A stretch of 64,000 nucleotides of DNA from Rhizoclosmatium globosum (GCA_002104985.1 MCGO01000059.1:124001-188000); one strand, 5' to 3'; positions 49,171-60,981 are shown, counted from the first letter of the stretch. Notes: generated by a model from the letters alone, not told the origin. Made by a program: numbers and translations.

Positions 49171-50616
49171 CTAAATCGTTATATGTAGATTCCTTGGAGC
49201 CCCAGTAGCCGCACTGCCCACTTCCGTAACATCATCTGACGATGCCGATGACGCTACCATAAACTCCTCTTCCTCCTTCATAGCTCTTGCATGTCTCGCC
49301 CTTTGAGAAGGAGTACGCGCAGTCAACTCTGCATTCCGTGTCTTCCGTGATGTATCCACACGAGTTGGTGAAAGTGGTGCTTCAAGGTCCGTCCGAGCCG
49401 TCAACTCATTTCAGACGCACGGACTTGCTGAGTAAGATCAAACTGACTTTTGTAAAGGAGAACGACACCAATTGCGAGAATAATGAATCCTTCAATGATG
49501 CTGCCTCCAGCGTCGATGGAACTGACTGGGAATTCACGGAATAGGAAGGCGGTTGATACCATTGTCATTCCTGTGAAGCAGACATAGTGAATTGGATATA
49601 CGATCGCTGTCGAATATACTGCGAGGGCCTACGGAAGCGAATGTTAGAAGGTTCAAGGAAACCTGGGAGGGAAACCAAACACACCTTGTTGAGATAGTGA
49701 ATTTGAAAGACGACCGTCAGAATCATAAATACAATCAGGGGATACATTGGCCATTGTAAAAACTGATTGGCTGTGTTCCAATTCCTTGCTGAAGTGACGA
49801 TTGAAGATCCAACTCCTAGTTTCCAGGAATGAGTAAATCGCACATATTACGCTGTTTAAATATTTCAAATACTTGCCTTGAGCACTCAAAACGAGATAAG
49901 CTCCTCCAGTGGATGACATGGCAATGTAGACGAAAGGAGTCTGCTTTCCAAACTTTGGCTCGGCATAATAAATCAGCCATAATATCAGGCAGGCAGCAAT
50001 GAACGTATATACGAGGAACACTGATTGATTTTTGATGAATGGAGATTTGAAGATGGTGTAAGTGTCGTTCACGCCCACTTACTTCGCCCCCCTTCCCAAC
50101 TCACCTGGATTGATGATATTTGCAGCAAAGTCAGGAATAGTATCTGTCGCCTGTGCCGTTGGAGCATGTGTAACAATCATAATAACCCCGATGATGCACA
50201 GTGCACACCCGGTCTTCCCCAAGAAGTTTAGCTTCTCCTGCAGGACATAGTTTGACAGGATAGTGCTGATGACGACCGAGAGTGTGCCGAGGGGCGTGAC
50301 TAGAATGGCCGGTGAGAAAGCATAAGCGCCAAAGTTTGAGAGTTCTCCAATTGCCACTGAACAGGTAAGTGATTAGGAAGGAAGAAAGCGGTAGTTCTGG
50401 CACCGTCTTACAAAGTATCATTCCAGCCCACCAGAACGAGTTCCTCAAATACGCTGTTGAACCAGTTGTTACATCGTGGCCCTGGGCGGCAATGTCCAAT
50501 AGTCCCCTTTTGCGGAAGACTACCGATGCTCCAATAAAAGCATTACTAATCAAGGCCAGACTGATTCCGACTACGCTTTGCCACGGCGGAACATTGGATA
50601 TGTCTTTGCTGCTCAT
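49171..50616 (-). CDS. NIPA-type magnesium transporter
   Basis: Multi-helix membrane protein of the DMT superfamily. MSSKDISNVPPWQSVVG start (50616); helices GISLALISNAFIGASVVF(R)KRGLL, then after an intron VAIGELSNFGAYAFSPAILV and TPLGTLSVVISTILSNYVL, LNFLGKTGCALCIIGVIMIV; later exons VFLVYTFIAACLILWLIYY, VGSSIVTSARNW and VYSTAIVYPIHYVCFTGMT. The GE-NF-AY-F-PA-LVTPLG-LSV pattern is the NIPA signature. Five or so introns. The helix core may end at a TGA at 49401 (VRASEMS); a one-base shift instead gives a 77-residue Ser/Arg-rich tail to 49171. Convergent with paralogue B. Confidence 0.85.
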
Positions 50617-51064
50617 TTGGGATCTCCAAGAGAGAGTGAGTGAAAATTGTGAGAACAAATGAACAACTAAAGTAGAACTAGTAAAATGAGGGGCACGTGG
50701 GATACTCACTTTCTTTCTTTCTTTCGTTGTCTGCTTTCGATGTGTTTTTTTCTTCTCCTTCCGTAATTTCTAACTTCTGCGAAAGTTTACAAATCAAATC
50801 CAGATCAAATGCATTCGAAATCAGGCCACTCACATAATCCCGACTTCGCCACACTATCAACCAACATCTGAACCCAAATCAAAACTACAGAACCGATTTG
50901 TTACAATGAGGTATAGACAATCGAATAGATCCGTCTTTCCCATTTTCTTTTTTGCAATCATTAAGTTTCACACTCATTCTCAACATTCCCCATGATATGA
51001 ATATATAAGAATACACTTAATATCCAGCTGAGCCAAGCTTTCGAAACAAGAACAAAACTCAGCC
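50617..51064. promoter_or_regulatory. divergent spacer between NIPA (-) and GT31-like paralogue C (+)
   Basis: About 450 nt. A pyrimidine-rich tract (CTTTCTTTCTTTC, about 50710-50726) and A/T-rich sequence are visible; no coding sequence, RNA gene or clear motif was recognised. Confidence 0.4.
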
Positions 51065-53035
51065 ATGAAAGCAGCAGCACTTCAGGGACACCACGCCGTC
51101 TCTTTCTCCGTCTTTTTATACTCCGAAGTGGAGTGATTGTGTCTGGGCTTGTTGTGTCGCTTCTTCTCGCTGCGACGCTTCTTTCAAGTCCAAAGTCGCC
51201 CAAGTTGGACAGCCAAGCGACAGCCCACGCGCCGCTTCGTTCGCCGCGAATTCCATCGCCGCCAACTCGTTCGTCGCTCCAAACTTTAAAATTTTAAATG
51301 AATCCAGTTGGCGCTTTGACGGCGAGGGCGGCGATGACAAATCAGGAAACTCTTGTCCAACTCCAAAAGCCGCTTTGATTGGTATTCTTCAACGGCTGAT
51401 GATGCTAATTCCCTGCGACGTCTGTTTCTGCGTGAAATGTATGCTCAGCAGAATGAGAAATTGGAGGAGCACGAACGTATTGACTTCAAGGTTTGTTGGA
51501 AATCCGTTTAGTAATACAAACTAATTGACACACCAGTTCCTTCTCGGAAAACAATCTACACCCGAACTCAACTTTCTAGCCCACTCTGAACAACTTCTGC
51601 ATCCATCCGACACTCTGTTGACAAATAGGTCCGAATCCATTCAAACAGGGAAAATTCTAGACTGGTTTCATTACTCCCGCAGTATTCTATTCCTCCACAT
51701 CCAACGCTTGAAAACGTGTACTGCAAGCGATATCGTTTCATTGGTAAAGCCGACGATGACGAAACCATCAATATTCCCCTGCTTTCCAAAGAACTTTCCA
51801 AACTCGACTCCCCTCCTCCATTTCATTGGATACCCTGTTTCGGAGACGCAGCTATCCACCACCAACAATCACAAACCAAAAGAAACTCCATGGAATGTTG
51901 TATTTCGTGAACGCTGAAATGGTGGAATGGATCAGATGGTCTTCCATCCCTTTTGAGAACCAGCATGGCATCGAGTCACATCAAGTATCAAATGGTTGCA
52001 TGCTTCGGGCGTTGCCTTGAATATTGTTGATTGGAGGCGGAAGTTTCATGAGACGGATGCAAAAGTTGATTTTTTGAATCAACCTGTCTCTGTGGGAGAA
52101 ACCATTGTTATGCATCCATGCAAGAGTACAATGTTTTGGAGGTGTCTAAGTGTCATGTTTGAGAGGTTCGTATTCCTGGAGTTCGATAACCATCCAACAA
52201 TCCTATAAACTAACCCAACAAACAGAATCAATCTCTCACACGATCTCCTCACCCTTCCCACAATTACCACTCATCTCCAAACCCACTACTCTCTCACATT
52301 CCCACCCGAAACCCTCCAATTTTCCGTCCTCTATATGCACCACCTCCTCCTCTACCGCGCCAAGAACTCAACCGAAATCCCAGACCCATCCCTTTCCATC
52401 TCCGAATACGAATACGCTCTCCTGCATTACACCCTCCACCATACTTCCCACAAGACCTCCACATCACGCCACTCACAGACCCAACGTCCTCCACAATAAT
52501 CCTGCACATGTTCAACCTCGGGAAACGGGGCGGACAAGAGCGGCTGCATTTGGATGTTGAATCGACGCGTCAGTTTCTTGTGAGAGCGTTTGTGGAGGCG
52601 CGGATGTTGCATCGTGGGGTTACGCCTGCGGATGTGGATTCTGAGGCTGTGTATGATGGGTTGTATGGGTGGGTAAGAGGTGGGGTTTGGAAGCTGGGAG
52701 GGGGAGACGAGGCAGGTGGGGTTGTTGGGGAGAGGGATGTAGATGTTGTACTTGTTGGGGACGCGTTGAAGAGGGCGGGTGGACGACTTGGGTTCGAGGA
52801 AGGGGCTGTGGTTGGAGAGGTTTCGGTGGAGGGCTGGGTTGACAGGGTTCATCCTGGTAATATGTTTTGGGATGCCTTTTTGAAAGAGGTTGTTGAGGCG
52901 AGATGTAAGGCTCTCGAGGTTAGTGGAGACGGAGTTGTTGAGGCTGTTACGGTAGAAGTGAACGGAATTGTGAAAAGCCGTGCACTAAAAGTTGGGGAGC
53001 TGGATGGAATTATAGTGAAGGTTGCCAAGAAGTAA
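51065..53035 (+). CDS. GT31-like type II membrane protein with helical tail, paralogue C
   Basis: The ATG at 51065 leads, after a one-base frame change, into RRLFLRLFILRSG and an anchor (VIVSGLVVSLLLAATLL). Family motifs follow: CPTPKAALIGIL, an intron (about 51491-51537), SIQTGKILDWFHYSR, CKRYRFIGKADDDETI (metal site), METIV-type HPCK. The tail (from about 52220) is shorter than in A; it ends LGFEEGAVVGEVSVEGWVD and ALKVGELDGIIVKVAKK, where the final unit resembles the end of A. Several one-base frame changes (near 51100, 51385, 51690, 52470). The tail exon switches from C-rich (52220-52510) to G-rich (52520-53000). Acceptor sugar unknown. Confidence 0.65.
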
Positions 53036-53261
53036 TGGCTTATTATCGATTATTTGATATTATTTATTGCATATTGTTTATAGTATCTATTACAGCAAAG
53101 TATTCCTTATCTTATTAAATTATGCCGATATCAGAGGAGATTTGTGGAGTGGGGGACTTTCTGGGAGGGAATTGTCAGCATATCTTTACGCAAAACGCCC
53201 ATTCTCCACTAAACCGCATCCCAAGCCCCACACCACCAAACAATCTCCAAATCCTTCAAAA

Positions 53262-53701
53262 ATGAGAATCTATACAGTTGCCATGTTTTCTCTGGCCCTC
53301 CTCATGTCCAACGTGACTGCCTCGTCATCAAACTCCAAATCTGTCAACTCCAACCAAAAATACTTTCCCTCTCCGGACAAAGTCGAAGCCCCAAGAAACC
53401 ACGAATTGGACGAAAGCAGTGGCAGCGTCCCTGCTGCTGCCGCCGCTGCGAAACCAGCAGCAAAGGCATTAAGTGCTGATTATCAAAACGACGACTACAT
53501 GGTTCCGGGACAGCCATGTCCCGTGGCTGGACAGAGTACTGCGGTCCATGGGACCCAACAAGTCACTGCTCTTTACTTGTTGGCTGTGTATTCCGTCAAC
53601 CGCTTGGACGCGTTTGGCAGGGCTGGAACTGCGCCAACGGCCAAGGGTGTGTCATGGTGAAAGGGAAACCTGTATTTTGTAAAGTCGGACAGACTTGTTG
53701 A
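53262..53701 (+). CDS. small secreted cysteine-rich protein
   Basis: MRIYTVAMFSLALLMSNVTASS is a clear signal peptide. A disordered Ser/Asn/Ala segment follows, with repeated alanines, then GQPCPVAGQ. The Cys-rich domain continues in another frame: YCGPWDPTSHCSLLVGC, WNCANGQGCV and FCKVGQTC at the end (53701). The two frames meet near 53530-53540 and differ by one base. The restored product would have about 146 residues with nine or so cysteines in its last 60. No family is recognised; the pattern is effector- or toxin-like in form only, and could equally be a wall or chitin-binding module. Confidence 0.6.
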
Positions 53702-53801
53702 TATATTTTGTTCTTTTTTCGGGGTGGGATTGTTTTTTGTTGTTGTTTTTCTTTATTATTTTTTTTTTACCCCCCCTCTTATACCCAGTTGATCTCATGA
53801 A

Positions 53802-54352
53802 TCAAATAAAGAGCATGAGCATAGAAGTGTATCCAAGCGTCCAAATGGCAGTTGATGCAGAGCTTTTGGTTGAAGTTGCTGGAATAGCTAGTTTCCCTGC
53901 TGGAGCAGCTGCTTGACTTGCATTGATGTTGTTACAGTTTGAGACTCGTCTTTCATCGCGTTTCCAGTTTTCGTAGCACTGCTGTTACCGTTTTGACACC
54001 AGTCAACTTAGCCGTCTTCGTAGGCTTTGAAAGAACTGCAGCGACTTTGTCCGAAATCTTTTTGGCAGCGTCGCAATAATACTTTCCAGAGGATACAAAC
54101 GAATCAGCAAGATTTTGCAGTTGTGGACTTGTGCATTTCGTTTTGTGCATTGACTGAATGTTTGGGTGAATGTGGACACGTTTTCACATAGTTTTGTGGA
54201 GAGGAGAGAGATGTCGAAGCCCCAATTTGGTTTGTGATGCAGATTAAGGCGCAGTTTGGGAGCTCTTGAGAACTGATGTGAGTTCCGTATTTGAAGAGGA
54301 GTTTGGGCAAGACTGTGATGGATAAGGCTGCTGCTACGATTGTGAATTTCAT
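53802..54352 (-). CDS. small secreted CFEM-like, GPI-type protein 1
   Basis: Signal MKFTIVAAALSITVLP (54352), then LPNCALICITNQI, LCENVSTFTQTFSQC, KCTSPQLQNLADSF and YYCDAAKKI, giving a Cys spacing like CFEM domains (C-A-x2-C ... LC ... QC ... KC ... YYC). A Thr/Ser/Lys-rich spacer and a hydrophobic end (STKSSASTAIWTLGYTSMLMLFI) fit a GPI anchor signal. The parts lie in different frames, needing about three one-base corrections. CFEM proteins of other fungi bind haem or act at the cell surface. A paralogue follows at 54656-55229. The CFEM call is by cysteine pattern and is moderate. Confidence 0.6.
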
Positions 54353-54655
54353 TGTATTGCTTGTTTGAATGTTTGGATTGTTTTTGAGACGTTGGCTCAG
54401 TTATGGTGGTTTATATTTTTTTGGGAAGAACATAAATGGTAAGCCTCAGTTCAAGCAGAACAAGAGTAGAACTACTACAATGAATAAAAATTTAACAAAT
54501 ATGAAGAACATTCAGTAAATAGTAGGAGCCAGTAAAGTGCAAAGTATATGTTAAAGGTGAGCGTCAAGGATTATTGTCAAGGCCAAAACGTAGTTCCTTC
54601 TGTGTACACATCTTATTCCAATTGTTATTTGTGGAATGGGATAAGATTTGTGAGT

Positions 54656-55229
54656 TTATACTGGAAAAAAAAATTTAAAAAAAACAAGAGAATAGAAGTA
54701 ATCCAAGTGTCCAAATGCAGTTGACGCGGAGCTTGTGGTTGAAGTTGATTGAAGAGCCGCATTTCCATCTACAGCCACAGTTTGCGTCGCAACATCTGTC
54801 GTTGCTGCTTGAGAATCACCGTTATCCACATCTCCAGTTCCTGTAGCATTCGCAGCACCCGTAATTGTTGCAGCAACACTGCCACCTCCAGTCTTTGTTG
54901 CAGCCGTCCCTACTTGATCAGCACTCTTCTTGACAGCATCGCAATACACAGTCCCAAACCCAACAAACGGCTCAACAAGCTTCTGTTCAAGCGACGAAGT
55001 GCACTTCACCCTCGTGCATTCGCTAAGGTTGATATGAATGCGGGAGTGTTTGCCAGAGCTTTGAGGAGAGGAGAGAGATGTCGAAGCGGCCGAGTTGGGT
55101 TGTGAGGCAGATTAGGGCACAGTTGGGAGGTCTTGGAGGATTGATGTGAGTTGGGCACTTGGCGATGAGAACGTGGTCTGGGCGAACGTGGTGCTGGTTA
55201 AGGCTGCTAGTACGATAGTGGACTTCATT
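54656..55229 (-). CDS. small secreted CFEM-like, GPI-type protein 2
   Basis: Signal MKSTIVLAALTSTTFAQ (55229), AQLTSILQDLPNCALICLTTQLGRFDISLLS, then ECTRVKCTSSLEQKLVEPFV and VYCDAVKKSADQVG. A Thr/Ala/Gly-rich linker and a hydrophobic tail (STTSSASTAFGHLDYF...) ending at 54656 match protein 1. Frame changes near 55135 and 55060; the latter obscures one expected cysteine (about 55060, read as TGG). Tandem duplicate of the gene at 53802-54352, about 300 nt away. Confidence 0.6.
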
Positions 55230-55424
55230 GTGTAGAATGTGTGTGGTTTTCGAATGGAAAATGGAAGGTGGGAAGGTTGGGAAAGTTGAGTGGCAGAACA
55301 TCAAGTTCAAGTTCAGAACATCAAACTATATTTTTATAAGCTATTAAAAATCTAGAACATTTGATATGAAAAAGAACAGCAGGGTAAGAATAGAAAAAGG
55401 AAGAATATAGGAGACCGATGTCTA

Positions 55425-56479
55425 TCACTTCTTGGTCACCAAACCCAACTGGACCAAACTGTGTCCCATGTCCACAATAGACTTTGACATTGGCGTGAAA
55501 GTGATTCCCAAAGTCTGAACAGTGCAGAATTATCAAAGTTGTATACTTTACCCAAAATAGGCACAAGCGCCTTGACATCAGGACGAACGAATGAAACAAC
55601 CCAAGCCAAAGCGTTTGGCATGATCGCAGTAGGAACCTTGAACCCCAATGGGTTGAATTCCTTTGCCAAGTATTGCGCCCACTCATGGAACCACAAGTTT
55701 TCACCAACCGCAATGAGTCTCTTTCCATCCGATTCACCAACTTCAACGGCCCCCACGTGCATATCGGCAACGTCACGAACGTCGACGGCTGGGAAGTTCA
55801 TGTATGGGATCAGAGGGACGGCACGTTCCATGAACTTGATACAGGTGGAGATACTGGTACCGTCGTTCCCGCAGAGGGTTGGGCCGGTGACGAAGCCTGG
55901 GTGGATAGTAGTCATTGGGATATTGCGTGGGTTTGTTTCAGCAGAATTGATGAGGGCCCAGGCAGCTTTCTCGGCAAGGGTCTTGCTGCGAGGGTAAGGA
56001 GAGGCATGGTTGACATCTGTCCATTCTTCAGCAGTGATTTTCTTGTTTGGACCCAAGATCTGTTGTTCGAGATCAGGCCGGCCTTCCATGATAGCCGCAA
56101 TTGAGCTTGTGAGGACAATCTTTTTTACAGATTTTGTGGCAAGAGCGACCTTGAGGACATTTGTCGTTCCGTCGACGGCAGGTTTGATCAGGCGTTGTTC
56201 GGCGTCGGCTTCGGAGACGTCGATGATGAAGGGCGAGGCCGAGTGGACAACGTAGTCGACGCCTTGGATGGCAGCGGGCCAGTCCTCGGCCTGAAGAAGA
56301 TCGGCTGCCACTAATTCAAGTGGCTTTCCAGCGGCAATTAGGGCGTGCAGGTGCCCGCACTTGACTTTGTTGGACGGATCACGAACGGTGCCTCGAACGC
56401 GGTAGCCCTTCGACAGGAACTGTGTAACGATGTGGTTGCCAATGTAGCCTGAGGCGCCTGTGACAAGTACAAGCGACAT
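55425..56479 (-). CDS. NAD(P)-dependent aldehyde/ketone reductase, dihydroflavonol reductase-like SDR
   Basis: Extended SDR: Rossmann TGASGYIGNHIV at the N-terminus, D-LL (ADLLQAEDW), VDYVVHSASPF, catalytic YPRSK (Tyr-x3-Lys), then HPGFVTGPTL. Closest type by motif is the GRE2/dihydroflavonol-4-reductase group, which reduces carbonyl compounds with NADPH. No intron in about 340 codons. Near 55519 one base is lost: the usual closing segment (TVQTLGITFTP...SLVQLGLVTKK) then reads to a stop at 55425, whereas the uncorrected frame ends at 55436 with an unrelated Trp/Ser-rich tail. Physiological substrate unknown. Confidence 0.88.
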
Positions 56480-56802
56480 GGGAAAGATTTCAGGGTTTCA
56501 GGCAACTTTTTTTAGCCCAGGTGCTCTCACCATTTCAAATTGGAGTTTGAATGTTGAAGTTGATGAGGATATAGAAAAGAGAATAAATGCATTATTGAAT
56601 TGAATGGTATAGTATGTAGTCTGGTTACTTTTCCAGTTGAAGTTGCAACCAGCAAGACAGAAGAGGATAATGATAAAAAGGATTCAGCAGTGATATAGAA
56701 GACGTAGTTAACTTAATTAATACAAAATACATACAGAATGGTCTCTTATACTTTTTTCGACGCCTTCTTGTTCCACTTCTTCTTCTTTCATTTACTCAAC
56801 AA
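56480..56802. promoter_or_regulatory. divergent promoter between SDR (-) and COX6A (+)
   Basis: About 320 nt, A/T-rich, without a supported ORF. A pyrimidine-rich stretch (CTTCTTGTTCCACTTCTTCTTCTTTC, in pieces, 56763-56790) directly precedes the COX6A ATG, as is common before fungal starts. Confidence 0.4.
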
Positions 56803-57783
56803 ATGTTCGCCTCTCGCGCTGTTTCCCGCCTCTTTGTGCGCAACTCGTCCAGCGTTGCCCGTTCGTTCACCGAGAACTCTCCAGCTTCGTTCCCATCGGT
56901 GAAGGACACGATGGTCAAGAGCAACTACCACGAGTACGAGCACGCCCACAGTACGTCTCAACCTACTCCCTCGGCCCTAGGACGCCCTAGGACCCCCTCC
57001 GAGCACTTCCCTGGCCTACCAGTGCCTACTATACCCTACCATAGCCTAGTGTACTAGGATACTGTAGCATAGGCTGCATAGCGAAGGGATCACTTGCTCC
57101 CTCATTCAACCAAAAGCGAAAAATGACTCACACCAAACCATTACACCGCCTCTCTGACACACACACACCCCCAACCCCAACACTAACATACCAACCCCCA
57201 ATAAAATTCAGAGTCGACCAACACCTGGTTCTGGATCAACCTCTTCGTGACCATCCCAGGTCTCGCTGCCGTCTGCTACTTCGCCGTCCCAACTGAGTTG
57301 GAGCACTTGAACCACCTCCTCGAACACCCTCGTGAATTCGAGACCTTGCCTTACATGCGCAAGAGAAAGACCCAGTTCCCATGGGGCGACAACTCTTTGT
57401 TCCACCACCCAAATGCTAACCCTGTAAGTATAACCTTTTTTGTTTTTGGGAGGTTTGCGCGGGAGGTTTTTTTGTAGTTGGATTGTGGTGTGGATGGGTG
57501 TTCTTTGATTGGACTGTTTGAGGTAGAGTTGGATCTGGATCGTGTAATATGTGACAACTTGGTGGTTCAACATAAGGGAGGGTCGAAATCTTCATTTAGG
57601 CTCTATCAACAACATAGCTTCAAAGAAAAGTTGATGCGAAGCATATTTGGAAAGTAGCGGAAGGCTTCGAGAGACTATCAACAAGTTGTGAGATAGAGTG
57701 ACACACACATGTCAACAATCAACCACTTCCGTCACATGTCGAACTTACCTTCTATTTTCACATAACAGGCTCCATCCGAGTAA
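56803..57783 (+). CDS. COX13: cytochrome c oxidase subunit 6A (COX13)
   Basis: Nuclear-encoded inner-membrane subunit of complex IV that helps dimerise and regulate the enzyme. Exons 56803-56950, 57212-57423 and a 15-nt last exon 57769-57783 give 124 residues. A basic presequence (MFASRAVSRLFVRNSSSVARS) precedes NTWFWINLFVTIPGLAAVCYF, the single membrane helix, then HLLEHPREFETLPYMRKRKTQFPWGDNSLFHHPNANP, the family signature. The last exon adds APSE. Intron 1 (261 nt) and intron 2 (345 nt) are long for this genome. The frame is intact. Confidence 0.93.
56951..57060 (+). repeat. CCTAGG/CTACTA-rich segment in COX6A intron 1
   Basis: CCTAGG twice within 13 nt (56977-57000), CCTACT/CCTACC/TACTAG variants through 57060. 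It resembles the segment in TOP2 intron 1 (12229-12390). The rest of the intron becomes C/A-rich towards its acceptor (57100-57211). Confidence 0.5.
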
Positions 57784-58309
57784 ATATCCCCACGCAAAAA
57801 TAAGGAATGAAGATTCGATAATAGAGAGTTGGTTGCGGGGAATTCATTCACATAACCTCTTTCTATACTTGCCTTCTTCAGTTTCACTTTGTTGAACAAT
57901 AAACAAGACACAATCATTAAAAAGACTGTCTTCATTTGGTTGGAATCTGGATCCCAAAAACTCCCAAGTGAATCAAAATTGATCCAATCTTGGAAATTTT
58001 ATAAGAATCCATTTATTTTTGATAAAAAGAGAAGAGGCCATGAAATGAGAAATAGGATAAGGATCTACTTGTATTTCCTTCCTCCTTCCTCCTTCTCCCA
58101 CTCCTCAAGTTCTCAACCAATGCAAAAACCATATAAAAGAGAGAGAAACCAAAGGAATACAAAGATAAAAGAGATCCCTTCCACTATCTGGCATAAGAAC
58201 AAATGAGATATGCGAAGTCAACAGAAAAATAAAAGGGAGGCAAAAACCAAAATAAGAACCAAAAAAGAGATATGAAGAGAGAGGGGAGATATCTAAGCCA
58301 ACTGGCGCC
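57784..58309. other. convergent intergenic region, COX6A to GT2
   Basis: 525 nt, A/T- and purine-rich (AAAAAGAG- and AGAGAG-type strings at 58020-58280). No coding sequence or RNA gene recognised; it probably holds the 3' ends of both transcripts. Confidence 0.4.
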
Positions 58310-60681
58310 TCACTTCTTGATAACGTCGAAATCAGCAGGTGGGAACAGGATACCGTACATGACAGCACAACCTAAAAAACACATAACATTAGTAAGCCAT
58401 AAGAAAGTTCAACAAAAAAACAAACTCACCCTCCATCACAACACAAATATACTGCACAACAATCGTAAGAGGGATCCGCAAAAACACAATAATAGGGTTC
58501 ACACCCTTATCAATGTCCTGGATAAACACACCGACAAGGTACAAGTACACAAACGTAACAAACGAAACATCCTTCAAAAACCCAAACCACCGCGGCGTCA
58601 CATTCGGGTACACAAACCCAAGCGGAACACTCGCAATCGTACAGTACAAACTAAAGATACCAAGACCCCAAAAGAAGGCCCACAGCTTCGGAAGGAAGTT
58701 TGGCAGACGTCTGATTCCAACGAACCATCTTCTACGTTGCTTCATGAATCCAATCACGTCCATGGGGGATTGTTCGCGGACAAGGGCACAGATTTTCCCG
58801 CAGCGGAATCCACGGTCCCAGGCTTTCATGGCGAATTGGTAGTCTTCCGTGAGGGAGCCGAGGTCCCAGGTGACTGCGTTTTCAACGAGACCGTTGTTGA
58901 GGAGGAAGGATCCGTGGGCACCAAAGATTGGACGGTGGAAGTAGGTGTATCTATAAAGAAAAAAAATTTAGTACTTTTTGATTGAAAGAGGATGAGAGAA
59001 CAAGAGGGATAGTGACGTGAAGAGGGAAAGAACATAAAGAGAACACTCAACTGCAAATGGAAACGAGACAAATCATCACCAACACGAATGGCATCAGCAA
59101 CAGTGAAAATCCAGTTACTCCAGTACTTGTACTGGTTATACAAGATAACACCTTGTCCAAAGTGGTAATCCTTTTCATACCAGATAAACTCCAACACCCG
59201 CTTCACAGACTCATCGTCGATAACAGATTCTTCATCCAGATGCAGAATCCAGTCGTGTTCAGTGAACTTCATGGTTTGGCGGTACCATTCCAGGGCACGC
59301 GCCTTGTATTTGGAGTTTCCGGTTGAGAAGGCCTTTGGACAAGTGTAACAGTTGATTCCTTCGAAGAAGTATGGTTCATCGGTGAGGACGTGGACACGGA
59401 TAGAGGAGTGGAAGGATTCCAAGTGTTTGTGGGCTTGCCATGCACGATAGACGGCCTTTGTAGTGTGGGTTGTGGGTTGGGGAAAGTTTGATTCGTCAGC
59501 CACACTTTCACAAACTACGAGAAGATAAACTACGTTATATTTACCTCACGGTTATCACCTTTCGTGACAGTGACAATGTACAAGTTGTCCAGACGACGCT
59601 TTTTGATTCCTTCACGGGCATAGTCGAGGAATTTTGGGGTTCGGTATGGGAGAATGAGACCAAAGAGACAAATCATGGTGTATGGAAGGGGAAGCAGCCA
59701 TCCTGTTTAAAGAGGTTGATGGGTTAGAGAAACGTTACTTTTGACAATCGATGGATTGATTTTGGGGGATAGAGCCAGTCACAGACACCCAGAGCGGCAA
59801 CTCAAGCCAGACACAGTCTCCCCTCCTGCTTCTACAGCGCCTATAACATCCATACGATATCGAATACATCGATTTCAATCAGTGGTCTGCAGTGATCACA
59901 TGCTTGTTTCATGTTGCCAAGATCCGAAATCACTCGCACGCCCATTCAATCAAATCGATTTCTGACCCAATTGATACAACATGGACAAACAAAACTCACC
60001 AATCTTCCAGTAACAAGCAATGTTCCAGAGCTCATAGTCATCGTAACTCTGCAGTTTTCCAAGGTAGAAGGTCATCATGTAGATTGCTCCCATCAAAAAG
60101 ATGAGGTTGATGATCCACATTTCCGAGAGGAGGGCCATGACGGCTTTAGTGTTTCCAATGTTTGTGCGTTCCTCAGTTTCACCTGTTCACGAAATGGGGA
60201 GAGGGGCGGGGGAAAGAGGCAGGTTGGTTTTTTAGCAATTAGGTCAATATAAGGGGGGGGTGAAGTGGAAAGCATCCCGCCCAACCGAAGAGCACTGGCA
60301 CTCACCGGCAGTCTTCTGGAAAGCATAAGACATGGTAGGTTTCTGTGCTAGGCCCGTGGCAGTGTTGATGCCGGCATTCGTGGCGGCGGTAGCAGAGATT
60401 GGGACAACGACAACATCGCTATCATCGCCGCCCTTGAGCGGACTTGAGACAAAGACCTTTGCGGTAGGGTTCGCAGTGACTGAATTGGTAGCAACTCGGT
60501 AGGCTTCCTTTGGCGGTGTGGGTGGTGATGCAAAGTCTGCGAATGAGTTGTTTGGGTTGCCTTGGTTGGCAGTGGATCCAGCTTGGCGCAAGTGGGTTGG
60601 TTGGGGAAGCGATCCAACGTGGCCTGTTGAAGACTCGCTGGCAGAGTCGACCCAGGCACTCGATGGCTTGGTGGAACTCAT
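58310..60681 (-). CDS. Egghead/BRE-3-like family 2 glycosyltransferase (putative beta-1,4-mannosyltransferase)
   Basis: Starts MSSTKPSSAWVDSASES (60681) with a disordered Ser/Pro/Ala region of about 120 residues, then membrane helices (WIINLIFLMGAIYMMTFYLG; LPLPYTMICLFGLIL), and a GT2 domain: LHLDEESVIDD (metal site), HFGQGVILYN, TVADAIRVGDDLSRFHLQ, HGSFLLNNGLVENAVTWDLGS and FMKQRRRWFVGI (QxxRW product site). Further helices precede the end at 58310. Four or more introns. The GHGSF...VENEVTWDLGSLTEDY run is specific to Egghead/BRE-3, which makes mannosyl-glucosylceramide in insects and worms; activity in a fungus is inferred. The frame seems sound. Confidence 0.88.
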
Positions 60682-60981
60682 TTGGGGACTGCTTTCAAAG
60701 AAAGGTGGAGGGAAGAAGGATGGGAAAAATCCTATCTCTGCCCTTCCCCTAAAGACACAAATCACTCTTTCTCCTTCACGCTTCACGTTTCATCCTTCTC
60801 TATTTATTAAGTATCGATTCTGTAATCTTGCCTGATTTCGCTTACTGCAGCCGTCCTTTTGTATCATAGAAGGAAAGGTAGGATATGTACAGTAAAACAA
60901 GAACAAGTGAAGAGAGTATTTTGATATGAAAGAATAAACACTAGCTAGGGTGATTGTATTCTGGTCATTATTGGGTATTTA

